64,000 nt of DNA, taken from Phymorhynchus buccinoides. Lineage: Eukaryota; Mollusca; Gastropoda; Neogastropoda; Raphitomidae. Below, one piece after another: positions 1 to 11,989 of this stretch (the first letter of the stretch is position 1; each line of letters opens with the position of its first letter). The stretch spans positions 44,578,567 to 44,642,566 of the forward strand of contig CM065697.1 of the NCBI GenBank assembly GCA_017654935.2. Direction: 5' to 3'. The notes beneath the pieces were generated by a model. It saw only the letters and a list, made by a program, of their open reading frames with translations. It searched no databases and had not been told where the DNA came from. Made by a program: the position numbers and the translations under genes.

Positions 1-690
1 CTTGGTAAGTATGAGTAACGACAGACTCCCTAAAGAAAGAAGCGTATAATATGTTGTGCAAATTGGGTAACAAAATTACAGAGCAAATTATATGAATTAG
101 GTCTAGGTTTTGTGTGGTTAAATCAGGGTGTAGAAGATGTACCAACTTTTATGAAACTTGTTCGTTTCAGACTCGTGGACTTTAGATGGCAAGAATGGAA
201 GTGATAGTAACAGATTTGATTTAAATAGACAGCTTAATTTTTCACATTGTATTCTGACTTATTTGTCTATGAAAATGGATATGCATTTGAAGTTTATTGT
301 TTCCAGATTTAGATTTGGTGTTTCAGATATTTCGGTTCATCATCTTCGTTACAGGCAACATTCTGATATTGCATCTCATTTGTCCGCTATGCAAGAAAAC
401 TTCTGAAAGTGAAGTTCATGTTGTTTTTCAGTGTACTGCCTTAAGTGATCTGAGACAGGAATGTATTGCTTCTAAATATTATAACCACCCATCTGTGTTT
501 AGACTTGTATTGCTTTGTCTTCTACTCAGGAAAACGTCACGTAAAAAGGTTTGCTTTGTTCTTATACAACGCCTTTGAGCTTCGTTCTACATTGTGTTCT
601 TGATTGTAATTTTCTTTATTTTGGATATATCATATGTCATTTGTTTATTGTGATTTACCCCCTTCATAAGGGGCCTTGGCCTTTCATGAA
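1..690 (+). pseudogene. 3' end of a non-LTR (LINE) retrotransposon ORF2, decayed
   Basis: Reading the plus strand across frames gives a typical LINE ORF2 C-terminal region: a stretch like LYELGLGFVWLNQGVEDV near 90-140, then RFRFGVSDISVHHLRYRQ near 300-360, then CPLCKKTSESEVHVVFQC near 385-435, and LSDLRQEC after it. The Cys-rich CPLC...HVVFQC block is the zinc-knuckle-like motif found after the reverse transcriptase domain of many animal LINEs. Stops and at least one frameshift (around 360-390) break it. A short 3' UTR with AATAAA lies near 690. The 5' part lies outside the window. The clade is not assigned. Confidence 0.7.
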
Positions 691-739
691 TAAATCTTCC
701 GAATCTCTCTCTCATAATTAATATTCCTGAACCTCGAAC

Positions 740-1231
<492 letters not shown>

Positions 1232-1437
1232 GCAAGGGAGGATGATGAGGAGGGGCAGAAAGTGATGGGTCAGGAGGGAGGGGGAGGGGGTGGGGCATCA
1301 TTATAATTCATTACGAACTGACATCAGGGGTTGAGGGGATTGTTTTAGCGATGTTACTAGTCTCCCCTGACAAGGTCTCCGAGGTCACGTGACACGAACA
1401 CTGTCTTCCCACACCCATTGCAAAGCGAGTAGACCTA

Positions 1438-1515
1438 TATGTGTGTGTGTGTGTGTGGGGGGGGGGGGGCGGGAGGGGTGTGTGTGTGTGTGTGTGTGTG
1501 TGGGGGGGGGGGGGT
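1438..1515. repeat. (GT)n with interspersed G tracts
   Basis: Two (GT)n runs, each followed by a run of G. Low-complexity sequence with no gene signal. Confidence 0.95.
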
Positions 1516-1938
1516 CAACTGGCTTGATCTGTCCGGCAAACGTTTGACCTTTTTGTCTTTCTTTGCAGCCTTCACATCCCCACTGTCTGACTTCTTTTTC
1601 AGCGCCTTTCTTCCTCTTCATTACACTGAACCACCACCACCACTGTTTACAAACTTCTAATAATTATCCAGCCAGACAGAGTCTGCGATGGGTAATGTTT
1701 TTGCTATGTCAGTTTGTATATTTGTGTGTCTGTGGTGTATGGATTTTCACCCCCCCAAAACCTACTGGACAGATTTTAATCAAATTTGGTGGAATGGTAG
1801 GCAAGAGAAAAAGGACGCTTCCTTTCACTAATCATGACCTTGCTGGTCGTTAGTTATTTTGGGGGGAATTTGTTTTGTTCAATTCACAAATCATTCAAAT
1901 GTTGTCAGCAATCAAAGGTAAGTAACTACTATAACATA

Positions 1939-2811
1939 TACTCCTCACAAAAAGTCAAGCAACAAAACTTCTCACTGCAAATCCACTTTAATCATAAATC
2001 GTAGGTATTTTTTTACTGTTGCGATTTCATCTTCCACATTTCATTAAGTGAAGCTGAGTAAATCACATAACAGATTCATCTCAATCTCAGGATACTGAGC
2101 AACAAAAGAAATGGGTGCCAAAAACAGGGGTGAAATAAAGCCAACTGCCAATTTTAAATTCAAAGATAACAGTGCGCAAACAGTTCATAGCGTCATGACT
2201 AGCGAGTGTGACCTCCGTGGGCATGAATACAGGCTTGGAAGCGGCGTGGCATTGAGGCAATGAGTCCATCCAGCTGGATATGTGGGATGGCTCCTCATTC
2301 CCTAACCAGGTCTGCTTCCAAGGCATCCAGTGTCTGGGGACGGGCAGGCATGCCGTAATCAGCTCACCTAAGCATGTCCCATGCCTTGTTCAATCGGGTT
2401 GAGGTCAGGGAACTGGGGTGGCCAGTCAAGATGGGCGATGCTGTGGGTGTTCAACTCGTTGTTGATGACACGAGGCCTGTGACATGGCGCGTTGTCGTCC
2501 ACAAAAAAAAACAAAGCTAGCACCATGCTATTTCATCAGGGTGGTCACTTGAGGTCTGATGATGTCATTCAAGTAGTGTGTAACGTTCACAGTGCCCCTC
2601 CGGATGACCCCTACATGGGTACGTCCTCCAGTCCAAATGCCACCTAGACCATCAGATTGCCACCTCCATAACGGGCATGCTCAGCAACAGCGAAGGCCAA
2701 ACATCTCCCCCCAAGCCGAACGCATCGTTTCACATTAAAAGCTAGCCCGTGCATTTTCAAAGGCTGACAAACACCAATTTGATTTTGTTGCTTGACTTTT
2801 TGTGAGGAGTA
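1939..2811 (-). mobile_element. Tc1/mariner-type DNA transposon, transposase broken
   Basis: The element is bounded by near-perfect inverted repeats (CTCCTCACAAAAAGTCAAGC at 1941-1960 and its complement near 2790-2809) with TA at each edge, as expected for this superfamily. The minus strand still reads DDNAPCHRPRVINNEL, then LDWPPQFPDLNPIEQ, then a degenerate LDALEADLVRE and LIASMPRRFQACIHA. These correspond to the second Asp and the Glu of the DDE/D catalytic triad and the conserved C-terminal SMPRR region. Stops and frameshifts interrupt the frame and the element is only about 870 bp, so it is inactive. Confidence 0.85.
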
Positions 2812-2816
2812 TATAT

Positions 2817-3285
2817 TATGTATTGGGCAGACGCCAAAACAAGAGTACTGTCCCTTAACAAGTATGCTAATTTCAATATAAACCTATCATGGGTGGTTGC
2901 AGCATGTTAAACGTTTGCACTGCGACAATGCTTCTTGTTATAATAGACTTATTAGTTTTTATATTTTAACGGCTTCTAATTGTAACATCTTAGATTATTA
3001 CTTTAGTAACTAACTTTAAAGGCGCTCTCCCTGTTCTGTTGAAAGTGTAGCCAGACACACATTTCACATAGCCAAGTTAGGCGAATAAAGCTGCGAAAGG
3101 TAGGAGAAAAATGCCGTCTGAAATGGACGTACCATCAACGGCATGATACTACTGAAAGGCCTAATAATATTCAACGCTCAACTCATTAAAAACAAATCCC
3201 TCTAGTTGTTAGAAAATTAAACAATTTTCAAATGTTGATCGATTCAAACAGAAACTTGGCCGCCATTTTATTTAGCGATCATAGC
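2817..3285. other. Unannotated AT-rich intergenic stretch
   Basis: No open frame of useful length and no recognised repeat boundary was seen here. Confidence 0.5.
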
Positions 3286-3507
3286 TAGGGGAAGACGGGG
3301 TAAGAAGCCCATGGGCGGGTAAGAAGCCCATACCAATTATCTCATGAAATGAAGCAAATTTCAGTCACATTTTGCCCATGACTGAGACGAGTGTTAATGT
3401 TTAGCATTCGTCTCATGGGCAAATTTGACTGACATTTGCTTTATTTCATGAGATAATTGGTATGGGCTTCTTACCCACCCATGGGCTTTTTACCCCGTCT
3501 TCACCTA
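3286..3507. mobile_element. Hairpin MITE, copy 1 (TA-flanked)
   Basis: An almost complete palindrome about 220 bp long. The arm beginning GGGGAAGACGGGGTAAGAAG pairs with the far end, and the internal GCCCATGGGCGGGTAAGAAG and ATTATCTCATGAAAT segments also pair. TA sits on both flanks. Two further copies in this window (9472-9689 and 14532-14752) share the ends and interior, which shows it is a mobile family. It has no coding capacity. TA flanks suggest mobilisation by a Tc1/mariner-type transposase; this is inference. Confidence 0.85.
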
Positions 3508-4413
3508 CTCTCAAAAAAAAAGAGAAAAAATAACTCTCAGTCGTTTAGTTTGTTTCATAAAGGTTATTTTAAAAGAGTTCTGAACCTTAGTTGATACCAC
3601 GTACCTCATACCACATTCACATTTTCTTCTTCTTTTTTTTCCCTACTATTATTTACACCTATTGGTCACCATGTCTGAGTTTATGTCCTAATTGTTTCTT
3701 GTCTTGTTTCATATGTCAATATTTGTTAATGGAGATAAGTTAATTAGCGGTTTAAAAAAAAGGATTCATATGTAAAATTCCAGCAACTGTGTTGTGCATG
3801 CATATGTGTGTGTGTGTATGGTGGTGTATCTGTGCATGATGGTATAATGTGCCTGTCTATATGGTGATGAGTACTGTTAAAAAAAAAGTGTTTTTGTTGT
3901 TGTTTTTTTTTGTTTGGAGCCTATGTAATACTATGTTGATGTGTACTGTTATGGTGTCTTTGGGGCTATTGTTTGTAATGTTTGATGCCGCAGGTGTGAA
4001 TGGTACGTGTATTCATTTTCTTGTGCCCCCAGGTTTTTTAAAAATAAAGTTGATTTTGATTTGATTTGATTTGTCAGTGAGGCCGCTATGCGTAGCGATC
4101 GTGTCAAAGTCGGATCGTAGTGACTGGAACCGTACGCAGTGTGGCTAGTCCTTTTAGACCTTCCGTACTGCCAGCTGACCCAAAGTCCTTTCTACCGAGA
4201 GAGTGGCCATGTCGCCTTGTCAGTCCAGTCTTCTCCACTGTATAGTTTTGGTGTTTGGTATATTCTAGTCACAGAGACTTATCTCTGTGAAATTCGGGCT
4301 GCTCTCACCCGGAGAGCGCTTCGCCGCAAGTGCAGCGCTTACCCAATTAATTTTTTTTTTTTTTTGGGGGGGGGCACAGGGTGAGGAGGGGGTGTGGTGG
4401 AGAAAAGGTGGCA
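3508..4413. other. Intergenic stretch without recognised gene
   Basis: Mostly AT-rich with short T and A runs and a (TTGAT)n-like run near 4050-4070. No exon with splice context or homology was recognised. The piece at 4080-4345 looks like part of an interspersed repeat, but no boundaries could be set. Confidence 0.4.
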
Positions 4414-4783
4414 GTGCTCAGGGGCGGATCACATTATCTCTAAGGGGTGGGTGGGTTCCAAAGTCGACGGCGCGAAGCGCCTACTATGCTAGGGGGTTCC
4501 GGGGGTACCCCACCTGTGTGAAGGAGTTAGTGGTGACATTTGAGTGGTAAATTTTGAGCTCACACGGCACCAGATTGCACCATTCGAGTTCTTTAGGGGG
4601 AAATATTTAGTAGTACTCTGGAATTTTACGTCCTCTCGACCTGGGAAGGCACATTTGGGACATTTGTTAGTTGTAAAATAAACAAAAGACAATACATGAA
4701 CGTAAGAGGACGTATACAGAGACAAGGACAAAACATAGAAATATGTGGGGGAGGGATTCTAAAAGCGCAAGTTTTAATGTATT

Positions 4784-5197
4784 ATGAGGAATAACCTGTT
4801 AAAAATTATAAAATTAGTTGATAAAAACTTTAGATGTTTGTTAAATAACTATAAATGTATAAGATATTGTTTTAAAATTCGTTTGTTATCTGGCCCGAGT
4901 ACAACCCTCCCTGTTGTATTAAAATTTCAAGGCTACAATGTTAAAAATTTGATCTTTATATTTATTAGTAAAAACCAAATGAGTCCTTATTTATTTTTAA
5001 AAGATATGTATTTACAGATATTTTCTTTATATTTACATCTATTTATAAGTTTATATATTTACAAGAGTAAAAATTTGTACATAGAAATCTTTTTGTTAAA
5101 ACGCCAGGGGAGAAAACTCCCATCCTGGCTATCACTTTGTGAAGTGGGGGCAAAGTTTAAGAAATATATAAAGGGAGATTATATTTTAAATTCTTAG
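4784..5197 (+). CDS. 137-codon AT-rich open frame of unknown nature
   Basis: An uninterrupted frame from ATG at 4784 to a stop ending at 5197, rich in Lys, Asn, Ile, Leu and Tyr, inside the AT-rich core of the composite element. No motif, signal peptide or family is recognised. In DNA this AT-rich a frame of this length is only mildly unusual, so it may be chance. A GC-rich repeat block begins right after the stop. Confidence 0.15.
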   Translation: MRNNLLKIIKLVDKNFRCLLNNYKCIRYCFKIRLLSGPSTTLPVVLKFQGYNVKNLIFIFISKNQMSPYLFLKDMYLQIFSLYLHLFISLYIYKSKNLYIEIFLLKRQGRKLPSWLSLCEVGAKFKKYIKGDYILNS

Positions 5198-5515
5198 ATG
5201 GGATCATTAGATAGGGAGAGGGGAGGGAAAGAAGGGATCCCGGAGGGCCTCAACACACCGAGTTGGGGCGGGCCGGCCGAGGGAGGTATACGCGAGCCAT
5301 CCTCGCGTCAACAACCCACGACGGGCCCGCCCCATCAAGGGGGAGGTCATCTCACGGGTCTTGGGGTAGGGGTAGGGGAAGGGACAAAAACCCGGGGGTC
5401 CTCAACCATCGAGGGGAGCCACCCCCGCCGCCGGAGGGTACGCGAGACATCCTCGCGTCAACTACCGACGACGGGCACACCTCCCCGAGAGGGGGACCAC
5501 CACTCGGGTGTATTT
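5198..5515. repeat. GC-rich imperfect tandem duplication
   Basis: Two imperfect units share the pattern ACGCGAG-CATCCTCGCGTCAAC followed by ACGACGGGC and a GGGGGAG or GAGGGGGAC tail (near 5290-5345 and 5435-5505). They contrast sharply with the AT-rich flanks and contain short palindromes such as CGCGAG...CTCGCG. Confidence 0.65.
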
Positions 5516-5540
5516 ATTTTAAAAGATCCCAACTAAGTTA

Positions 5541-6470
5541 ACTATGTACAACACAGACACATGTTTTATATTTTTATTTTTCCGCTAATAGGGCACCATG
5601 TTCTACTATTTGAGTATTTTATCTATTGTTAAAATGAATATTAAAATGGGTTTAGTGAATAACCCTTAGTTTATGATGGGGGAAGACAACTTATGTTAAT
5701 AGGTAAAATAGTAATTAAAATAATATTAAGATTTGGATATTATAATTTAAAAGTTTAAAATAGTGTAGCTGTGCCGGAGGACCCCGTGCTTGCAGGCCCG
5801 TGCAAAACCAGCTGTATTATTTAATTAAAAGTTAAGGCAGGTGTAAGGGCATTCACTGCCGAAAAGAAGGGGAGGCCTCGTGAACGGGATCCTCAATCAG
5901 CCGCTATGAAATGATAAGATGTTTATTTGTTAAAAAGGTTAACGTTATTTATATCAATGGGCCAATGGCCTGTTCAAGAAATAACGATCAATAGGTTAAG
6001 AGTTACTAGTAAAATTGTTTTATAGTTCTTTATATGAGGGTATATTAGGGTACGCGACGGAGGTCCCTGACCGACCGGAACTATAGGGTGTAAATATAGA
6101 TATTTGCTCATGTAAAAATAAGATTATTTATAATTTAGATACTGAATAACGGTGGCGACCACGCTAGATGTAAGTGAATGTTGTAATTGTTCATGTGTTC
6201 CCGTAGGGGGGTGGCCACAAAATCCCCCCCGCCTACGTTGACATGATATGGATATCTAATAATTTAAATATATTTAATATAATCAGGTGGTATTTTGGCA
6301 TGGGAGCCCGAGCAATTATCGTTTACAATATATACGTTAGATAAATAATAACTTGGATAATAATAGTGATGTTGATGGAGGGGGAGGTTAAGGATTCTTT
6401 CATGGAAGGGGCGCGGGGAGGGAGGGAGAGGGACCCCTCCTCCCCGCCTCACCCAGAGGAAAGGCGCCGC
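5541..6470. other. AT-rich core with short GC clusters
   Basis: AT-rich sequence punctuated by GC-rich islands near 5775-5815, 5855-5890, 6050-6085, 6205-6240 and 6410-6460. No gene is visible. The layout resembles the GC-cluster mosaic of some mitochondrial genomes, but no mitochondrial gene was recognised. Confidence 0.4.
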
Positions 6471-7123
6471 TTATGTGATCCTTGTGCGGGGGGGTCACAA
6501 CGTAAAACGTGACGGCTACCATAGAACTCCCGGGGTGGCGACCCGGGCGCCCACGGACTGGGGGGGAGGGAGAATAAAAAAGGTGGACCCAAAAGGGTCA
6601 CTACAGCCCAACGGCGCATGTAACGTTAAGATGGGATGGGGGGGAAGGGAAAGGGGAATGTGAGTGGGCGCCAGGCCTGCCACCCGAGGAGACTCCACCC
6701 CCACCATTTAGGGGAAATATTTACCTGGATCACACAGGCAAATATTCCCCCCCCCCCCCCCCCAAAGAACTCAAATGGTGCAATCTGGTGCCGTCTGAGC
6801 TCAAAATTTACCACTAAATCATTAAAACAATTATCAAGAATTCCCCTCCCCCTCGGGGTTTTTTTCTCCGTTTTTGGCCAGAAGGGGGGGGGGGGGGGGG
6901 GGTCGGGACACCCAGGAACCCCAACCCACCCCACCCCACCCCGATCCGCCCCTGGTGCTGCATCAAGTGAGAGACAGAGAGGGAGAGAGAGAGGGGGGTG
7001 GGGGGTGGGGGAGCTCGAATGAAGATGTGTGGGTAGGCAAAAGAAAAAAGAAGGGGACGAAGGACTTGAATGAAAATCCGTTTAATGTCCTCTGATCTTG
7101 AACAGGCACACCCCCAGAAACAA

Positions 7124-7237
7124 TGGGCAACTTAGGACGATAATTTGACCGCCAGGGGGCAGTCAAACCGGTCGGGGCTTAGCGCGTGATATTCTTAGTT
7201 GGGCGTAGAGAGAGAGAGAGAGAGAGGGAGGTGCTCA

Positions 7238-7328
<91 letters not shown>

Positions 7329-7410
7329 ACGCCCAACTAAGAATATCACACGCTAAGCCCCTACCGGTTTGACTGCCCCCTGGCGGTCAAATTATCGTCC
7401 TAAGTTGGCC
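7124..7410. mobile_element. Foldback MITE with (GA)/(CT) loop, copy A
   Basis: The left arm contains AACTTAGGACGATAATTTGA, CCGCCAGGGGGCAGTCAAAC and ATTCTTAGTTGGGCGTAGAG. The right arm is its reverse complement with few changes. The loop is a (GA)n then (CT)n microsatellite (about 7208-7328). Related copies are at 8955-9182, 16571-16866 and 33616-33815. Confidence 0.85.
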
Positions 7411-7459
7411 ACCACAAACAAATCCTCTGTCAGCGATTTTTTACCCTCTGAAATTTGCT

Positions 7460-7790
7460 AATCTTATCTTAATGCCTCTTATATTAGAACAACTGTGTGT
7501 GTCTGTCTGTCTGTCTGTTCGCCCGATAACTCACGAATCAGTGCACATAATCGCTTCAAATACTGTGTGGTTATGTATCATGGGGCAGGGAGGGTCCCGT
7601 GGAAAAATCATAACTGTGCTGGCCTTGACCTTGGAGGTTGACCTTGAAAACCGACATTTTCTTCTTTGTGCTATATATTTCGTGTGTGAGCTGTATATCT
7701 CATGAGGCAGTTGACAGAATCGCTTCAAATTTTGTGTGGTGGTGTGTCATGGTGCATCAACGTTATTCGGTTTCTTAATTTTGAGCATCC
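7460..7790. repeat. Interspersed repeat of the 'ACCTTGACCTTG' type
   Basis: Contains ATCGCTTCAAATACTGTGTG, a second ATCGCTTCAAATTTTGTGTG, and TTGACCTTGAAAACCGACAT. The same phrases recur at 61570-62990, so this is a diverged copy or relative of that repeat. The small overlapping frames have no protein features. Confidence 0.6.
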
Positions 7791-7926
7791 AATAAAATAA
7801 AATAAAAACCTCCCCCAAGGAAGACTCAAAGGTAGACTCACCAGGAACACTCAAAGGTAGACTCACCAATGGAAGGGAAGCAACTATACACGTCTAATCT
7901 GTGCTTTACTCCATAGTTGCTTCCCC

Positions 7927-8345
<419 letters not shown>

Positions 8346-8554
8346 TAAAATATCTGATAATAATGCTGGGAGATAAATAACACACGCACATGCATGCACA
8401 TGTATGCATGTACACACACTCAAACACACAACAGCTATTCTGGGGTTGGGGGCTGGTTTGGAATCTCTTTGCCTCGAGCCGAGCGGTGTTTCAAAACCAA
8501 CAGGCCATTGTTTCTATAGTCCCTGTTTCTCCATCAGCATGATCCAATGAAAGT

Positions 8555-8582
8555 ACGGGGGGGGGGGGGGGGGGGGGGGGGG
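8555..8582. repeat. Poly-G tract
   Basis: An uninterrupted G run. Its length is probably uncertain in any assembly. Confidence 0.9.
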
Positions 8583-8844
8583 CATGTTTAACATCTGGTG
8601 CAAACCTCCACCAGGGAAGAACTGCCGCGAAGCGTAGTGAGCGGAACGTAGCTGCTAGTCATGTGATAATTATGATGCCTGCACGACCCATCCGACATAC
8701 CCACTCTCTCCACGCAGAACATACCAACATTTTGATGTAGCCTTGGTGTTCTAGCTTATGTCAATTGGTCTAACACTGCCTTATGCCAAGGCGGGCTAAT
8801 ATTGACCACAGACGTTTCACATAAAGACTAATATTACACGAACG

Positions 8845-8875
8845 CACGAACGCACGCACGCACGCACGCGCGCAC

Positions 8876-8947
<72 letters not shown>
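8845..8947. repeat. (CGCA)n and (CA)n microsatellite
   Basis: A short CGCACG run is followed by about 70 bp of pure CA dinucleotides. Confidence 0.97.
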
Positions 8948-8950
<3 letters not shown>

Positions 8951-8954
8951 GCGC

Positions 8955-9182
8955 ACTAATGGTCAACCTATGGCGATATTTCTCACGCCAGAGGGCAGTC
9001 AATGCACTAGGGGCTTATCACGCGATTTTCTTACTTGGGCGTAGTGAGAGAGAGAGTGATGGTAGGACCACTCACTGTCTCTCTCTCTTTCTTTATCCCC
9101 AACTAATAATATAGAGAGGATTAGCCCCACACGAGCGTCATGCCCTCTGGCGTGAGAAAAATCGCACTAAGTCTCTCATTGC
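8955..9182. mobile_element. Foldback MITE with GA/CT loop, copy B
   Basis: Carries the AATGGTCAACCTA end, GCCAGAGGGCAGTCAATGCA, TTACTTGGGCGTAGTGAGAG and a right arm with TTAGCCCCACACGAGCGTCA. The family and order of blocks match 7124-7410, but the loop microsatellite is short. Confidence 0.75.
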
Positions 9183-9197
9183 AGTGCACTGCTATTC

Positions 9198-9380
9198 TTA
9201 ACCCTTTCGCCGCCAGCCATGTAGTGACATAAAAGGCATCAAATCACTACCTGTTATCCCAAGACCCTATTTTCTTAATTTTGGGAGGTAAGGATAGGCC
9301 TAATGTTATACATGTCACAGAGGAATTCACAATATTGCAGATATTTTATTTTCTCTACCCAGTTAAGTTTAATAGTATTG
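9198..9380. mobile_element. TTAA family 1 MITE, truncated
   Basis: Begins TTAACCCTTTCGCCGCCAGC and continues with the family interior (GGCATCAAATCACTACC, TTTTGGGAGGTAAGGATAGG). The right end is lost in a short GT run. Confidence 0.75.
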
Positions 9381-9471
9381 TGTGTGTGCATAGCGGAAGC
9401 ATGACGCATCTGCGCTCATATCAGTGACGGGAAACTGAGTGAGCGATCAACGAAGAAGGGAAAGAAAGAAG

Positions 9472-9689
9472 TAGGGGAAGACGGGGTAAAAAGCGCATGG
9501 GCGGGTAAGAAGCCCACCCCAATTATCTCATGAAATAAAGAAAATTTCAGTCAAATTTGCCCATGAGACGAATGCTAGACATTAACGCTCGTCTCATGGG
9601 CAAAATGAGACTGAAATTTGCTTCATTTCATGAGATAATTGGGGTGGGCTTCTTACCCGCCCATGCGCTTTTTACCCCGTCTTCCCCTA
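9472..9689. mobile_element. Hairpin MITE, copy 2 (TA-flanked)
   Basis: Same palindrome as 3286-3507, with TAGGGGAAGACGGGGTAAAA at one end and its complement at the other. The arms are more alike than in copy 1, so it is probably younger. Confidence 0.85.
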
Positions 9690-9824
9690 AAGAAGCTGCT
9701 GTCCAGCACGCCTCCCTCTTGTCTTGTTACCCCCTGTGTCTGTCTCTCTCTCAAAAGAGACAAATGTCAATGTGTGTCTTCATCACATATCCCTGTCTCT
9801 CTCTCTCTGTCTGTCTGTCTGTCT

Positions 9825-9827
9825 CCT

Positions 9828-9856
<29 letters not shown>
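9825..9856. repeat. Poly-G tract
   Basis: A G run of about 31 bases. Confidence 0.9.
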
Positions 9857-9858
<2 letters not shown>

Positions 9859-9956
9859 CTCCCGGTTGGCCCTTTCCCACTTGGCCCTTTGTGTTAATGC
9901 AAGCACACACAAAATGGGAGTGCCATGTCGCCCTTTCATTTCTTTTGCAAAGACCG

Positions 9957-11178
9957 ACCCTTTCTCCTCCTTTCTTTCTCTCTCCTCCCCTCTCTCTTTC
10001 TCTCTCCTCCCCTCTCTTTCTCTCTCCTCCCCTCTCTTTCTCTCTCTCCCCTCTCTTTCTCTCTCCTCTCCCTCTCTTTCTCTCTCCTCCCCTCTCTTTC
10101 TCTCTCCTCCCCTCTCTTTATCTCTCCTCCCCCCTCTCTTTCTCTCCTCCCCTCTCTTTCTCTCTCCTCCCCTCTCTTTCTCTCTCCTCCCCTCTCTTTC
10201 TCTCTCCTCCCTCCCTTTCTCTCTCTCCTCCCCTCTTTCTCTCTCCTCCCCTTTCTCTCTCCTCCCCTCTCTCTTTCTCTCTCTCTCTCCCCTCTCTCTC
10301 TCTCTCTCTCTCCTCTCTTTCTCTCTCCTCCCCTCTCTTTCTCTCTCCTCCCCTCTCTTTCTCTCTCTCCCCTCTCTCTCTCTCCTCCTCTCTCTCTCTC
10401 CCCTCTCTTTCTCTCTCCTCTCCTCTCTTTCTCTCTCCTCCCCTCTCTTTCTCTCTCCTCCCCTCTCTTTCTCTCTCCTCCCCTCTCTTTCTCTCTCCTC
10501 CCCTCTCTTTCTCTCTCCTCCCCTCTCTTTCTCTCTCCTCCCCTCTCTTTCTCTCTCCTCCCCTCTCTTTCTCTCTCCTCCCCTCTCTCTCTCTCCCCTC
10601 TCTTTCTCTCTCCTCCCCTCTCTTTCTCTCCCCTCCCCTCTCTTTCTCTCTCCTCCCCTCTCTTTCTCTCTCCTCCCTCTCTTTCTCTCTCCCCTCTCTT
10701 TCTCTCTCCCCTCTCTTTCTCTCTCCTCCCCTCTCTTTCTCTCTCCTCCCCTCTCTTTCTCTCTCTCTCTCTCTCTTTCTCTTTCTCTCTCTCTCTCTCT
10801 CATCCCCTCTCTTTCTCTCTCCTCCCCTCTCTTTCTCTCTCTCCCCTCTCCTCTCCTCTCTTCTCTTTCTCTCTCCTCCCCTCTCTTTCTCTCTCCTCTC
10901 CTCTCTTTCTCTCTCCTCCCCTCTCTTTCTCTCTCTTCTCCTCTCTTTCTCTCTCCTCCCCTCTCTTTCGCTCTCCTCCCCTCTCTTTCTCTCTCTCTCC
11001 TCTCTCTCTCTCTCTCCTCTCCTCTCTTTCTCTCTCCTCTCCTCTCTTTCTCTCTCTCCCCTCTCTTTCTCTCTCCTCCCCTCTCTTTCGCTCTCCTCCC
11101 CTCTCTTTCTCTCTCCTCCCCTCTCTTTCTCTCTCCTCCCCTCTCTTTCTCTCTCCTCCCCTCTCTTTCTTTCTGTCT
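9957..11178. repeat. 1.2-kb polypyrimidine minisatellite, 20-bp unit
   Basis: About 60 tandem copies of a unit close to CTCTCCTCCCCTCTCTTTCT with length variants. The plus strand is almost purely pyrimidine over 1.2 kb. The 555-, 547- and 474-codon frames (Ser/Leu/Pro/Phe) and the Arg/Glu frame on the other strand come from this repeat and are not genes. Confidence 0.97.
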
Positions 11179-11349
11179 CTCGGGCCCCTGTCTCCTCTCT
11201 CTCCTTGTGCCTGTCTCTCTCTGATTTTGTTATGTTGCACGTGTGTGTGTTTTATCACGCTCGCTCCTCAAAAAAGGACTAACGCACATACACACACACA
11301 CACACACCAACACACACAGAGAGACATACATACTTGCAGATACACATAG

Positions 11350-11980
11350 TATGGCGCGCCGAATGACCAAAACTCTATCTAGCAGTTCGACAGAGTTTAA
11401 AAACCCTATCGAACTGTTAGATACAGTTTCTAAACTATAGCTAGCAGTTAGATAGAGTTTCAAAACTCTGTCGAGCAGCTAGATAGAGTTTCTCGTCGTA
11501 AAACTCTATCGAACGCGCCATTTTGATACTTTTTTTAAACGAAGCATTTCATTGGTAGATAGGACTAGTATCTTTGACTGTGACCTACACCTAGCCTAAT
11601 AGGTGGCATTCTACGAACTCGTTTAGCGGCTTCAATTACAGATGAAACGCCGGGAAGATTCGCTCGTTGAAATCGTTCAGCTGCCATGTTTGTTTGACTA
11701 CATGTAGGGGCCTAGGCCTATCGTCTTATTCAAATTCACGGGTCACTGCCCTGCCAAGGCCACAAACTTGTCGCTGAAGCCATGTACCAATCAGAAATCG
11801 CGATAGAAAAACTCTATCTCGATAGGGTTATTTTGTGGAAACCCTATCTAGCTGTTCGACAGAGTTTTAAAACTCTATAGAACAGCTAGATAGGGTTTTC
11901 AAACTCTATCGAACTGATAGATACAGTTTCGAAACTCTATCGAACAGCTAGATAGAGTTTTGCATCTTTGGCGCGCCATA
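11350..11980. mobile_element. Complete 631-bp MITE with palindromic subterminal repeats
   Basis: Ends TATGGCGCGCC (11350-11360) and GGCGCGCCATA (11970-11980). The flanking hexamer ACATAG is present on both sides (11344-11349 and 11981-11986), a target-site duplication. Both subterminal regions carry several copies of a dyad of the form AAACTCTATC-spacer-GATAGAGTTT, about four at the left (11370-11520) and about five at the right (11810-11960). The middle has no open frame. Superfamily not assigned. Confidence 0.88.
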
Positions 11981-11989
11981 ACATAGGGC

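Larger units (their letters stand above)
4414..6959. mobile_element. Composite 2.5-kb TIR element with AT-rich core
   Basis: CAGGGGCGGATC at 4419-4430 is mirrored by GATCCGCCCCTG at 6943-6954. The bases GTGCT directly flank both ends (4414-4418 and 6955-6959) and look like a target-site duplication. A second inverted segment (TGGTAAATTTTGAGCTCA near 4540-4565, and its complement near 6795-6815) extends the terminal repeat, so the ends belong together. The interior is AT-rich with scattered GC-rich clusters. No transposase was recognised, so the element is non-autonomous. The superfamily is uncertain; hAT-like is a guess from the CAGGGGCGGATC end. Confidence 0.7.

Noticed and set aside
4784..6470. 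Mitochondrial DNA insertion
   Set aside because: AT-rich with GC clusters, but no mitochondrial protein, rRNA or tRNA was recognised. Left as an open question only.
9557..11349. Three frames of 474-555 codons on the plus strand and a 350-codon frame on the minus strand
   Set aside because: They are translations of the 20-bp pyrimidine minisatellite (Ser/Leu/Pro or Arg/Glu only).
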